Source of the DNA: Sunxiuqinia sp965230765
GTDB taxonomy: Bacteria > Bacteroidota > Bacteroidia > Bacteroidales > Prolixibacteraceae
Assembly: GCA_965230765.1 (NCBI GenBank)
Contig: CBDDLR010000001.1
Location: 2,827,045 to 2,891,044, forward strand
DNA: 64,000 nt
Direction: 5' to 3'
Made by a program: the position numbers and the translations under genes
The notes under the pieces: model-generated
Told to the model about the DNA's origin: nothing
What the model saw: the letters and a program-made list of their open reading frames with translations, nothing else
Databases searched by the model: none
Part shown: positions 17,729 through 26,932 of the stretch, in pieces
Numbering within the stretch: the stretch's first letter is position 1
How the letters are laid out: the number at the start of each line of letters is the position of its first letter

Positions 17729-19168
17729 TTATTCCTTACCAAATATCAAACGCCCCATTAACAGACCAGCTATTCCGAGAATTAGCCCAGCAATTCCAAC
17801 GTCAAATCCCCAAATAGATATATTCGTAAATTTGATTACGATTACTGAAATAATACCAAAACTAATTGCAAACCAACCTGCTATTTTATTTGTAATACCA
17901 AACATAGGTCCAAGTAAACAAGGAAGTAATGCAGTCAAACCTGCAAGTTGAATTTGAGCCAAACTAACAATAAACATAGGAGGTTGTGAAGAAAACAATA
18001 AACCTCCAACCAATAAGAAAACTGCAAATATTTTTAGATAAAGTCTTAAATTTTTAGTCTCATTGTCTTTATAAAAGTTGTCTTTTACAATACCAGAAAT
18101 TGCTAAAAGAAGTGAGTCTATTGTTGAAATAGCTGCTGATAAAACCGCAGCCATAAATAGAATTGCTACGATAAAGAATATTACGGAATAGAATCCAGAT
18201 AAATTTGATGCTAAATGTCTAATGACATCACCGGCTACAAAATCAGGACTTGAAATATTTAAGTTGGCAGCGGCATACAATCCAATGAAGCCAGCTAACA
18301 GAACAACAACACTTCCAATTAGTGGGTATAACCACCAACTTTTAAGAGGCTTAAATTTATCCCAGTCGTCAATACTCATAAGTTTTTGCGAAACTTGAGG
18401 AGTTGAAATTGAAATAAGTGTAAAAATAATGCCAAATGAAATTAATACTGGAAGAGAGAAATAGCCCTTTGGACCTGGTATTGTGAGCAATTCTTTATCA
18501 GAAAGAATCCTTATGTTTTCAATAAACTGCGAATTTACTAAGATATACATTGCAATCCCTAATGCTATAGTTCCAGCAATTAATAATATTCCTTGAATTT
18601 TGTCTGTGACCGCATCGGCTTTTGCTCCACCTAAGATTGTATATAATCCAACCAAAACAGAACAAAATAGTGTGCCAAATACATAACTAAGTTTCCCATC
18701 ACTCACACTAATCACAAATTTACCAATGCCGGCAATTTGTAATGTTAGATATGGAAACAAAACGACTATAGTCAACAATGATAATGTCATTGTTAAAAGT
18801 TGAGATTTATATCCTGCTGTAAGCAAACCAATCGGAGAAGTAAATTTGCCATCGCTTGCCATTGACATTTTTACAATTTTTTTGCCAATAAATCTCATTG
18901 TCCATGGTGTTAGAGCAATCCCTATCCACATAAACCAAAATGTACCAATCCCATGAGCATAAAACATCGCTGGTAAACCGACAACTGTAAAAGCACTAAA
19001 TGTTGTTGCGAATATTGTGAAGAAAGTACTGCTTTTATCAAGCATTCCAAATCCAGTAAGAAACTGATGTATTGTACTATTTTTGTTTCTCGCTACAAAA
19101 ATTGCCCAAATTGCAATTAATGTAGAAATTCCTAATGCAGAATAAATTCCTATTGTGCTTATATTCAT
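17729..19168 (-). CDS. Sodium:solute symporter (SSS family)
   Basis: 479 aa, with about 12-13 hydrophobic helices spread over its length. The family-typical stretch TVVGLPAMFYAHGIGTFWFMWIG near residues 60-85, the LGGAKADAVTDKIQG motif around 180 and the AAVLSAAISTIDSLLLAISGIV helix near 340 support a sodium-coupled transporter of the SSS family in the inner membrane. The substrate cannot be assigned. It is the last of three genes in one 3 kb cassette, 4 bp after 19173-20282. A full transporter is large cargo for a cassette. Confidence 0.88.
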   Translation of the reverse strand: MNISTIGIYSALGISTLIAIWAIFVARNKNSTIHQFLTGFGMLDKSSTFFTIFATTFSAFTVVGLPAMFYAHGIGTFWFMWIGIALTPWTMRFIGKKIVKMSMASDGKFTSPIGLLTAGYKSQLLTMTLSLLTIVVLFPYLTLQIAGIGKFVISVSDGKLSYVFGTLFCSVLVGLYTILGGAKADAVTDKIQGILLIAGTIALGIAMYILVNSQFIENIRILSDKELLTIPGPKGYFSLPVLISFGIIFTLISISTPQVSQKLMSIDDWDKFKPLKSWWLYPLIGSVVVLLAGFIGLYAAANLNISSPDFVAGDVIRHLASNLSGFYSVIFFIVAILFMAAVLSAAISTIDSLLLAISGIVKDNFYKDNETKNLRLYLKIFAVFLLVGGLLFSSQPPMFIVSLAQIQLAGLTALLPCLLGPMFGITNKIAGWFAISFGIISVIVIKFTNISIWGFDVGIAGLILGIAGLLMGRLIFGKE

Positions 19169-19172
19169 GATT

Positions 19173-20282
19173 TTAAAAATTAATTTCTTTTAATTGATTA
19201 TTAGTAGCAAAATTGCTTAGTATTTTATCTTCAAGATTTTCACTATCTGACCAGTCTCCATTAATTGTGTTGTAAATTTCTTTCCATGTATCGTAATCTT
19301 TATTTACTAACTTTTCATAAACTGTAGAAACTAAACAAACTCGATTTGAGGATTCATTGCTTGATAATGGAACGCTTGGTCTCAACCAATTAGGTATTAT
19401 CAAAAATGCATAATCATTTTGAGTCGTTTCATCTAAAAATTTAGTAAAACCTTCACATGAACCCAAAAAGATTGTTAACGATTTTGGTTCGAGCAAACTA
19501 TTAATTGAATTTGGATTGTACAAAGCTGAATTTATTGTCAAGCCTGAAATGTTTTCTCCTAATGTATTTCGTAATCTTCTTTCTGCAGGTTCATATCCAT
19601 ATTCATAAAAAACTCGAACTTCACTAAATCTTATTTTATTTTGCTGAATTTTGTTTGCAATGTCAAAATCAAAATCAGAGAAAGAAATATCAATAAAACC
19701 AGCCGATGATTCATCGATTATCTCTTGCAAAGTCAATAAGGGAGACTCAATTTCTGAATCACTTGGCAGAACTTGTTTCCATTTCATTACTGGTCTTTCG
19801 ACTGTTGAAATTATTACTGATTTATCATTAAAGTGATAAGAATCTTCTAATTTATCAAGTTCTTCTAATTTATGAGTTTCTACATAATCATATACCTGAG
19901 CGTGATATGGAATTGTGTACTTATCATATACAACAAGAATCCTATTAAATTCATGTTTTTGTTGGACAGCAATTAATCCACCACATAGAACAGCTATCAG
20001 GAAAAAAATAAGAGCAATATTGGGTGCTGGCGTTTTTTTCTTCATATAAATTATTGCCACAATCACACCAGCAAAAGCAATCACACCAAGAATTATTAAA
20101 ATTAGATTTGACAGATGTACGATATCAATTTCCCTTAAAAAATCAACTAATTTTTTGTAATTGGAAATTGCGCCAATAATTCCACTAATTCCCAAGACGT
20201 ATACATACCAAAATTTCGATAGATTCTTTTGAAAATCAGATTTACCATCTTCAGTTTCTGGTTTTTTATTTTCTTCACTCAT
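19173..20282 (-). CDS. Membrane protein of unknown function, with three N-terminal transmembrane helices
   Basis: 369 aa. Hydrophobic helices at ~28-43, ~58-80 and ~88-107 are followed by a ~255-residue domain. The phrases RILVVYDKYTIPYHAQVYDYVETHKL and VCLVSTVYEKLVNKDYDTW suggest a Rossmann-like or substrate-binding fold outside the membrane. It lies between the cupin and symporter genes, overlapping the cupin stop by 4 bp, so the three proteins probably act together, for example in sensing or handling a solute imported by the symporter (inference). Confidence 0.65.
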   Translation of the reverse strand: MSEENKKPETEDGKSDFQKNLSKFWYVYVLGISGIIGAISNYKKLVDFLREIDIVHLSNLILIILGVIAFAGVIVAIIYMKKKTPAPNIALIFFLIAVLCGGLIAVQQKHEFNRILVVYDKYTIPYHAQVYDYVETHKLEELDKLEDSYHFNDKSVIISTVERPVMKWKQVLPSDSEIESPLLTLQEIIDESSAGFIDISFSDFDFDIANKIQQNKIRFSEVRVFYEYGYEPAERRLRNTLGENISGLTINSALYNPNSINSLLEPKSLTIFLGSCEGFTKFLDETTQNDYAFLIIPNWLRPSVPLSSNESSNRVCLVSTVYEKLVNKDYDTWKEIYNTINGDWSDSENLEDKILSNFATNNQLKEINF

Positions 20283-20725
20283 AATGTAGTATCTAAAAAT
20301 TCAATATCATATTTCTTTGAAATCTTTGCAACAACCTCAAAATCTGGTGGAAATTCTTTTAATTCTGATAATTCAATAAATAAATTTTCAATTTGTGAGG
20401 GTGTTATAATCAATAATGATTTATGCTTTTGATTTCCAACTACTTTCCATGAATGAGCAATGCCTCTTGGACAAAATCCCATATCACCAGATTTGAGTAT
20501 GGTCTTATTTTTACCAACAATTACTTCCATTTCACCTTCCAAGATATAAAATATTTCATCTTCGTTTTTATGAACATGTAATGGGATGCCAACACCTGGC
20601 ATATCATTTTGCTCAATTATGAGTAATTGATTGTCAGAATCATGTCCTGAAAGTTTGGTTGTTTGGTTGTCTCCACAAACAACTTTTTTAATTCCTTCAC
20701 TACTTCGTACAAATTTTGGTTTCAT
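20279..20725 (-). CDS. Cupin domain protein
   Basis: 148 aa from the ATG at 20725; the frame continues to a TTG on the cassette boundary. The two cupin motifs are visible: G-x5-H-x-H (GVGIPLHVHKNEDEIFYILEGE, near residue 48) and the second motif around GDMGFCPRGIAHSWKVVG, near residue 87. These give a metal-binding double-stranded beta-helix. The role could be enzymatic or ligand binding. It is the first gene of the three-gene symporter cassette bounded by GTTGGCAGC and GCTGCCAAC. Confidence 0.82.
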   Translation of the reverse strand: MKPKFVRSSEGIKKVVCGDNQTTKLSGHDSDNQLLIIEQNDMPGVGIPLHVHKNEDEIFYILEGEMEVIVGKNKTILKSGDMGFCPRGIAHSWKVVGNQKHKSLLIITPSQIENLFIELSELKEFPPDFEVVAKISKKYDIEFLDTTL

Positions 20726-20771
20726 ATATTTTACTTTTAAAAGGTGCTGTCTTTTTTTCAATATTGCTGCC

Positions 20772-20896
20772 AACGGTCACTTGTAAGTTGTCGTTGCGGA
20801 TTTCGGTGAGCGTCAGCGTCCGGTAGGACCTGACTGCGATGCGAGGATCCGGCGAACGACACTGCACCGCACCCGCAATGCAATTTACAATTTGTT
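20772..20896 (-). repeat. attC site, GTTGTCGTTGCGG family
   Basis: 125 bp with GCGAGGATCC and CACTGCACCGC as variant arms. Confidence 0.84.
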
Positions 20897-20911
20897 ATGG
20901 GCTGGCATTAT

Positions 20912-21484
20912 TTAAACATCCAATTCATTTCTAATTTTCCTGTGAATTACACCAAAAGTGAATGGCATGAAAAAGAATAATATCATTGACATACTCCTTT
21001 CTTTTCCTTTTTTCTCATAAACATCATTTAAAGTCTTTGAGATTATCCAAAATCCATATATCCATGCGTAGAAAAGATAAAATTGCACAATTATCAATCC
21101 GTATGAAGCATACATTACAATCTGTTCTATTGTTTCTGGATATTCAATCAATCCCGGTATAACAGAGTTGATTATTATTCCTGAAATTAGAACAAAAAAA
21201 ATCACTTTTGAAAATCTAATTACCTTGCTGTATTTATCAATTGATTTTGTATCAATCTGGTTATACTCTCCTAATCTCTTAACCGCATACCACATCCAAT
21301 ATATCCAAATCACAAGTTGAAGATATGGATAAAACATACCTGCTAATGGAAAATTTAATTTCTCAGGTATCCCAAGTGATTGATTATTTGTAATAATCAA
21401 TATTGAAATAATCAGCGGAGAAAAAAGTATAAGGAAAGCAATCAGCGTTTTTGATTCTACAATCTTTTTTAATAGTTGTTCCAT
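20912..21484 (-). CDS. Four-helix integral membrane protein
   Basis: 190 aa with four hydrophobic segments (~15-33, ~45-65, ~92-112, ~125-150) and short loops. The C-terminus (MILFFFMPFTFGVIHRKIRNELDV) is basic. No family is recognised. It is alone in a cassette whose ends (GTTATGGGCTGGCAT and GCTTGCCCATAAC) match those of the 5.5 kb cassette, although the genes are unrelated. Confidence 0.68.
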   Translation of the reverse strand: MEQLLKKIVESKTLIAFLILFSPLIISILIITNNQSLGIPEKLNFPLAGMFYPYLQLVIWIYWMWYAVKRLGEYNQIDTKSIDKYSKVIRFSKVIFFVLISGIIINSVIPGLIEYPETIEQIVMYASYGLIIVQFYLFYAWIYGFWIISKTLNDVYEKKGKERSMSMILFFFMPFTFGVIHRKIRNELDV

Positions 21485-21570
21485 TTTTAACCTAAGTAAA
21501 AATTTAAATAGTCTTATTCATTTTTGTCAATGTATCAATTTATCGTAGGGACTCTCATTTGCTTGCCCAT

Positions 21571-21695
21571 AACGGCCGCGGATATGTTGCGGCGGGGTTT
21601 TATTTGCACTAAAGTTTCATATATTTTTTAAAATTATGTATTGTATTGTTAAAATAAAATAGCACCAAACACCCCGCTGAAATATAAACGATGTT
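21571..21695 (-). repeat. attC site, GGCCGCGG family
   Basis: 125 bp with the AAAATAAAATAG loop variant, shared only with the site at 44560. Confidence 0.82.
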
Positions 21696-22103
21696 ATGGT
21701 TAGGCAGGGCAATCCGGGCGTGCCCAGTCATTGTAACAAAACCAGCCTGGCAGTTTGTTTGCCCCTCCCAAGTGATGTGCCAAGTTTGCAAAACCAGTTG
21801 TTGCTTACCGCTGTCCCTGTTTGGTGTTGTTTGCCTTTCCTTAATTTACATATCTTTAAGCAACAATACCTGTCCCAGGTTACCCGTTCAGGTAGGGGCA
21901 AACATGGCACAGGAGTTGATTAACCGCAAACAAGGTGACAGGCTGTAGATGCTTTTGGGCGTGATTTTATGAAAATTGCTTTCCAATAACCACTAGTCAG
22001 GTAGATGTATTACCTGAAACTATGTTCCACTTTCATAAGTGCCATTTACAAAAACCAAGCTTTTAAAGAACGCTTTTTTTAATAAACTGAAATGCTTAAC
22101 CAT
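21696..22103 (-). mobile_element. Gene-less cassette body, type B copy 3
   Basis: 408 bp. Belongs to the GTGCCCAGTC and AATAACC subtype shared with copies 4 and 9. Confidence 0.8.
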
Positions 22104-22239
22104 AACGGTCACTTGTATGTGGTCGGGTGGGATTTCGTGCAGAAATCCAGTCAGACTCGCAGGAAAGTGGGCGAAAGGTCTGATTTGTCAGACCGCCAAG
22201 CACCCCGCCAAGCACCCCGCCTGACATATACAATTTGTT
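22104..22239 (-). repeat. attC site, GTCGGGCGGG family, with internal duplication
   Basis: 136 bp rather than 124. The segment CAAGCACCCCGC is present twice in tandem (about 22196-22221), which lengthens one arm only. GTCGGGTGGG and CCTGACATAT are further changes. Confidence 0.8.
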
Positions 22240-22251
22240 ATGCAACGTAAT

Positions 22252-22995
22252 TTATTCAATTCCGATTAATTCAAGTCTTTTTGTATCAAAATCACTCAAT
22301 CTAAAATTTACTGAAATCTCATCGTTCGTTAGTATTTTAGAGATCATGTCATTCATATATTTTGAGTAGTAGAGATCGAAATCTTCACCATCAATTATTA
22401 GTTTTATTTTAAAGTCATCCGAAAATTGTGGATCAGTGTCAATTGCATATTTATAATGTGTTTCTCCGGTTTTATTTGAGTACTCTATTTTAAAAATCTT
22501 ACCGCTGTCAGATTCAGACAGTTTTTTAACTTTATATGGCGTCCAATCAATATCGGTCACTTTTTTATCTATAAAATCGACAGCTTTATTAACTCCATTG
22601 TAAAATTCTCCTTTTTTAAAATAGGGTATCATCTGGTCAACAATCTGTTGTGTCTGACTATTTGTAAGAATCCACTCAAGTCCACTTCCAACTAATATTT
22701 GGAGTTTTCTGTCATTTTTTGAAAGAAGAATAATTATCCCATTGTTAATCCCTTTAATTCCTGCAGGGTATTGACGTGATAAGTCCATTCCATAATCAAC
22801 TGGTGATTTACCGCCCAAATCCATCGTTGTATAGATCAATGTCTGGACGGTGCTCTTAGTCTCTATGTTTTGCAAACTTTCTATTAATTCCGTTTTTTCC
22901 GTATCAGAAAAGAAATTACCATTATCAATTATAAATTGACTTTTAGCTGTCAAACCGAAAAAAAACAGAATTATCAATGGTGTAATGTGTCTCAT
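22252..22995 (-). CDS. TPM domain (TLP18.3/Psb32/MOLO-1-type) secreted protein
   Basis: 247 aa. The signal peptide (~1-19, LIILFFFGLTAKSQ) is followed by a TPM domain at ~22-150. It begins IDNGNFFSDTEKTELIESLQ and includes YGMDLSRQYPAGIKGINNGIIILLSKNDRKLQILVG in pieces, then the GSGLEWILTNSQTQQI strand and helix. Family members act in the periplasm or membrane in protein quality control or as acid-phosphatase-like proteins. The C-terminal ~95 residues are unassigned. It is alone in a cassette bounded by GTTATGCAAC and GTTGCATAAC. Confidence 0.83.
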   Translation of the reverse strand: MRHITPLIILFFFGLTAKSQFIIDNGNFFSDTEKTELIESLQNIETKSTVQTLIYTTMDLGGKSPVDYGMDLSRQYPAGIKGINNGIIILLSKNDRKLQILVGSGLEWILTNSQTQQIVDQMIPYFKKGEFYNGVNKAVDFIDKKVTDIDWTPYKVKKLSESDSGKIFKIEYSNKTGETHYKYAIDTDPQFSDDFKIKLIIDGEDFDLYYSKYMNDMISKILTNDEISVNFRLSDFDTKRLELIGIE

Positions 22996-23017
22996 TGTGT
23001 TCTTTCTTATGTTGCAT

Positions 23018-23142
23018 AACGTTCAGTTGTATGTGGTCGGGCGGGATTTCGTGCAGAAATCCAGTCAGACCGGTAGGAGAGTAGCTGGAAGGTTTGACCA
23101 GTCAAACCGATAAATGCCCCGCCTGCCATATTACAATTTGTT
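23018..23142 (-). repeat. attC site, GTCGGGCGGG family
   Basis: 125 bp, identical to the site at 578. It is the 3' attC of type A copy 4. Confidence 0.86.
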
Positions 23143-23601
23143 ATGGTTTGTTTTTTTGTTATCATCTTTTTCAAGTACCGATTAAATGGGAACGTACCTT
23201 TCAAACGGTGAGCAGCTTTCTGGTTTTTAAATACTATTCAAAAAGCTGCTTAAACTACACTTTGTTTCAAACTTCGTTCCTTCACTCCCGTCAAAAAAGA
23301 TTGGGGTGCGAAGGATGTTTATAATGCAGTGTCAAGTTTTTGCGTTCTTGTCAGACCTGGAAAACAAGCGGACTGGTCAAACAGCAAGACTTTATCAACT
23401 TGTAACATTCTGGTCAATAAGCACGGACACGTACCAACTTGTCAGGTAACCTTTCCTCTGCGAATCCCTCTCAATCAAACTCTGGTGGGTTGGGGTGTCA
23501 ATTTGAACACTTGGTTTTAAAAATAATTATTTCAAAGAAGAATCGGAAGTGTCCAGTTTAGAGAATCGTTCTAAATAATCAGTATTTTATAAATAAACCA
23601 T
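23143..23601 (-). mobile_element. Gene-less cassette body, type A copy 4
   Basis: 459 bp, apparently identical to copy 1 including the left attC. Confidence 0.82.
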
Positions 23602-23726
23602 AACGGATGGCGGTATAAAATCGTTGGGGTTTCGGAGCTGTTTCACTATCAAAGTACACCGAACTTAGATGCGAGTACCGAGGCTCGAATAACCACTTCG
23701 CCCCCAATGTTTTATGACCGATTGTT
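23602..23726 (-). repeat. attC site, GGATGGCGGTAT family
   Basis: 125 bp. GGCGGTATAAAATCGTTGGGG pairs with CCCCCAATGTTTTATGACCG in pieces. It shares the TAA stop of the gene to its right within the GTTA box. Confidence 0.8.
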
Positions 23727-24351
23727 AGGTGCTGCCATTTTCTGATTCTTTATTCTTCCTCAAGTCCTTCCAAACCGTATACAAGAAATTTAATACCAAC
23801 GGAATCAGAACTACAAGGATTAAATTAGTTGCTTTGTTAGAAGTTTCTTTTTCTCTTAAAATATAATCTCTGAATTCATTTTGTTTTGTGTCAATATTTA
23901 ATTTTAATGAATTGAAGTCATCTCTTATATCTTTAACTTCATCGCTAAGCCTAGCAATTGTTAAAACTTCTTCGGGATTAATTGGATTTATCGCCTGTCT
24001 CAAAGCTAAATTTTGATTTTCAAACTTAGAAATTTGATTAGTAATAGAATGTATGTCTTTCTCAAGCTTTAAATACTTTTCTTCAACTCTCAAGTTTGGA
24101 GTTCCATCTGAAGAAGCACTACTTACGATACTGTTTAGTCTTAGATTCAATTGCCTATTATATTCTTGAAGCGAATCAAGTTTCATTGTATATTCAATTA
24201 TTTGTCTATCAAGCAAATAAGATTGTTTTTTCAATAAATCACTTTCTCTTTCTTTTTTGAAAATATTATAATAGACGAATAAAATTGTCGCAATAATTGT
24301 TATCAAAGATAAAAACACTTGAATCCAATTATAATAGTTTGATTTTCTCAT
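23725..24351 (-). CDS. Membrane-anchored coiled-coil protein
   Basis: 208 aa. An N-terminal transmembrane helix (~9-27), a long heptad-rich region (~30-170, e.g. LLKKQSYLLDRQIIEY and LKLNIDTKQNEFRDYIL) and a second transmembrane helix near 178-196 are seen. No enzymatic motif is present. Its TAA stop (23725-23727) is formed by the R'' box of the attC, so the last codons abut the recombination site. It is alone in a cassette bounded by GTTAGGTGC and GCACCTAAC. Confidence 0.68.
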   Translation of the reverse strand: MRKSNYYNWIQVFLSLITIIATILFVYYNIFKKERESDLLKKQSYLLDRQIIEYTMKLDSLQEYNRQLNLRLNSIVSSASSDGTPNLRVEEKYLKLEKDIHSITNQISKFENQNLALRQAINPINPEEVLTIARLSDEVKDIRDDFNSLKLNIDTKQNEFRDYILREKETSNKATNLILVVLIPLVLNFLYTVWKDLRKNKESENGST

Positions 24352-24395
24352 AATTAAATTTTTTAGCAGTTAATCCCTTTTTTATGGTTGCACCT

Positions 24396-24520
24396 AACGT
24401 TCAGTTGTATGTGGTCGGGCGGGATTTCGTGCAGAAATCCAGTCAGACCGGTAGGAGAGTAGCTGGAAGGTTTGACCAGTCAAACCGATAAATGCCCCGC
24501 CTGCCATATTACAATTTGTT
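24396..24520 (-). repeat. attC site, GTCGGGCGGG family
   Basis: 125 bp, identical to the site at 578. Confidence 0.86.
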
Positions 24521-24979
24521 ATGGTTTGTTTTTTTGTTATCATCTTTTTCAAGTACCGATTAAATGGGAACGTACCTTTCAAACGGTGAGCAGCTTTCTG
24601 GTTTTTAAATACTATTCAAAAAGCTGCTTAAACTACACTTTGTTTCAAACTTCGTTCCTTCACTCCCGTCAAAAAAGATTGGGGTGCGAAGGATGTTTAT
24701 AATGCAGTGTCAAGTTTTTGCGTTCTTGTCAGACCTGGAAAACAAGCGGACTGGTCAAACAGCAAGACTTTATCAACTTGTAACATTCTGGTCAATAAGC
24801 ACGGACACGTACCAACTTGTCAGGTAACCTTTCCTCTGCGAATCCCTCTCAATCAAACTCTGGTGGGTTGGGGTGTCAATTTGAACACTTGGTTTTAAAA
24901 ATAATTATTTCAAAGAAGAATCGGAAGTGTCCAGTTTAGAGAATCGTTCTAAATAATCAGTATTTTATAAATAAACCAT
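24521..24979 (-). mobile_element. Gene-less cassette body, type A copy 5
   Basis: 459 bp, apparently identical to copies 1, 4 and 11; followed directly by another type A body. Confidence 0.82.
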
Positions 24980-25104
24980 AACGTTCAGTTGTATGTTGTC
25001 GTTGCGGATTTCGGTGAGCGTCAGCGTCCGGTAGGACCTGACTGCGATGCGAGAATCCGGCGAACAACGCTGCACTGCACCCGCAATGCAATTTACAATT
25101 TGTT
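24980..25104 (-). repeat. attC site, GTTGTCGTTGCGG family
   Basis: 125 bp. The left end reads AACGTTCAGTTGTATG, as in the GTCGGGCGGG family, rather than AACGGTCACTTG, so it looks like a mosaic of the two families. Confidence 0.83.
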
Positions 25105-25561
25105 ATGGTTTGTTTTTCGTTATCATCTTTTTCAAGTACCGATGAAATGGGAACGTTCCTTTCAAACGGTGAACAGTTTTCTGGTTTTTAAATACTCTTC
25201 AAAAAGCTGCTTAAACTACATTTTGTTTCAAACTTCGTTCCTTCACTCCCGTCAAAAAGATTGGGGTGCGAAGGGTGTTTATAATGCAGTGTCAAGTTTT
25301 TTCGTTCTTGTCAGACCTGGAAAACAAGCGGACTTTTCAAACAGCAAGACTTTTTCAACTTGAAACTTTCCAGTCAGAAAACACGGACACGTACCAACTT
25401 GTCAGCTAACCTTTCCACTGCGAAACCCTCTCAAACAAACTCTGGTGGGTTGGGGTGTCAATTTGAACACTTGGTTTTAAAAATAATTATTTCAAAGAAG
25501 AATCGGAAGCGTCCAATTTCGAGAATCGTTCTAAATAATCAGTATTTTAGAAATAAACCAT
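25105..25561 (-). mobile_element. Gene-less cassette body, type A copy 6
   Basis: 457 bp, diverged, with substitutions such as GTCAGCTAACC and GAAGCGTCC. It carries the GTTGTCGTTGCGG attC. Confidence 0.78.
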
Positions 25562-25685
25562 AACGGTAAATTGTATGAGTAGTGGCAGATTGCGTGGTAC
25601 TTTCCTGTCAAACCGCTACGCAGTTTGAGTGGGCTACAAACCTTGATATTTAGCACTTTCCCTGCCATTACTTATACAAAATGTT
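25562..25685 (-). repeat. attC site, GTAAATTGTATGAG family
   Basis: 124 bp. Variant with GAGTGGGCTAC and TTTCCCTGCC. Confidence 0.83.
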
Positions 25686-25711
25686 GTGCTTAGTATTTCT
25701 ATTGCAGTGTT

Positions 25712-26191
25712 TTAAATCAATCCTATTATCAAATATATCAAACAACCAATCGACAATAAAAAAGAACCTAATGATAAAAAAGTCTGAGTACTTATTTTTT
25801 TACCATATTGCTCTCTCTCAATCGAAGTCCATTCCATTTCTCGTGCAGCAAATCGATGAATTTCCATTTGTCTTATGTCTATCAAAACCATGTAGATTAG
25901 GTTTATTATTGGAAAAATAACAGTCCACAATTTTAGTTTTGGTGAGTCACTCGGAAATGTCCCAAGAGCTATAAATGCCGCAATTAAAATGTTATTGAAA
26001 TTAAAAACCTTATCATGTATTCTATCAAAAGTACTTTGAATCTGATTTGTGGCATGTTCAATTCTGCTTTCAGCTTTTCCAATTAATCTATCAGACTCGG
26101 AGAATACTTCACTTGTATCTTGTCTATTATTTATATGATTAAGAGTATCTCTTATCTCAGATAATAGTTCTGTTGTATTTTTTTCATCCAT
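25712..26191 (-). CDS. Membrane protein with N-terminal helical region
   Basis: 159 aa. The first ~65 residues are helical and charged, followed by about three hydrophobic segments (~66-80, ~90-106, ~136-157). The layout (helical head plus C-terminal membrane bundle) is like small membrane effectors, but no family is firmly recognised. It is the second gene of a two-gene cassette, 3 bp after 26195-26764. Confidence 0.65.
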   Translation of the reverse strand: MDEKNTTELLSEIRDTLNHINNRQDTSEVFSESDRLIGKAESRIEHATNQIQSTFDRIHDKVFNFNNILIAAFIALGTFPSDSPKLKLWTVIFPIINLIYMVLIDIRQMEIHRFAAREMEWTSIEREQYGKKISTQTFLSLGSFLLSIGCLIYLIIGLI

Positions 26192-26194
26192 AAG

Positions 26195-26764
26195 TTATTC
26201 GCCTAATACTAAAACAATATTCCAAATTGATTTTCTATTCGGAAGTAAAAAATCTAAATAAACTGTCCCCATTAATCCATTTACCCTTTTTATAAGCATC
26301 TTACCCTTAACAATCTTGCCTGTTTCTTTATCTATAATCATTGCTTTATTATCATGCAATAAATCAGGGCACACGTAGTACAATTCATCAATGTATTTTT
26401 TGTCTTTATTTTTATAATCTGCGACACCAAATTTTCTCTTTCTATCTTCGTCTGTGTAATCATACCACCAATCTGTTAATCGAATCTGTTCATTTGAATT
26501 AAAAAAATTAATCAAATCATCATAAACGACGGTTGGCAAACTAAATTTAGGGTCTCGTGAATCAGGATTATTTATTAATTCTCTAATGTCTGTTTTTTTA
26601 AAATAAATTATAGCGTGTTTTTTCTCCAGTCTTAAAATCGTTGATGATGTTGAGTCAAGCTGTGCTGAGTAAAACTTCTTTCTTCGAATCTTGTCATAAT
26701 CAATCTGAGCAAATGATTCAATTGAAAACATTAGCAATATTACTATCAATATCTGTTTTATCAT
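26195..26764 (-). CDS. Secreted protein of unknown function
   Basis: 189 aa from the ATG at 26764; ten further upstream codons are open but the signal peptide MIKQILIVILLMFSIESFAQ sets the start. The mature part is mixed alpha/beta with two lysine- and tyrosine-rich stretches. No domain is recognised. First gene of a two-gene cassette bounded by GTTGTGCTTA and AAGCACAAC. Confidence 0.7.
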   Translation of the reverse strand: MIKQILIVILLMFSIESFAQIDYDKIRRKKFYSAQLDSTSSTILRLEKKHAIIYFKKTDIRELINNPDSRDPKFSLPTVVYDDLINFFNSNEQIRLTDWWYDYTDEDRKRKFGVADYKNKDKKYIDELYYVCPDLLHDNKAMIIDKETGKIVKGKMLIKRVNGLMGTVYLDFLLPNRKSIWNIVLVLGE

Positions 26765-26794
26765 TTTGCAGTATCGTTCTTTAATATTAAGCAC

Positions 26795-26919
26795 AACGGC
26801 CCCGGCTATGATTTCGGCGTGTTGGAAATCGGCAGATTTTCAGCCGTTGAAATCAGCCAGTTTAAAGTTACTATTTCTTTTTCTTTGTTCATTCGGCACG
26901 CTGAATTATAGCCATTGTT
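26795..26919 (-). repeat. attC site, singleton type
   Basis: 125 bp. AACGGCCCCGGCTATGATTTCGGCGTG pairs in pieces with CACGCTGAATTATAGCCATTGTT; a GAAATCGGC/GCCGTTGAAATC motif lies inside. Confidence 0.75.
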
Positions 26920-26932
26920 GTACACCGTTTTT

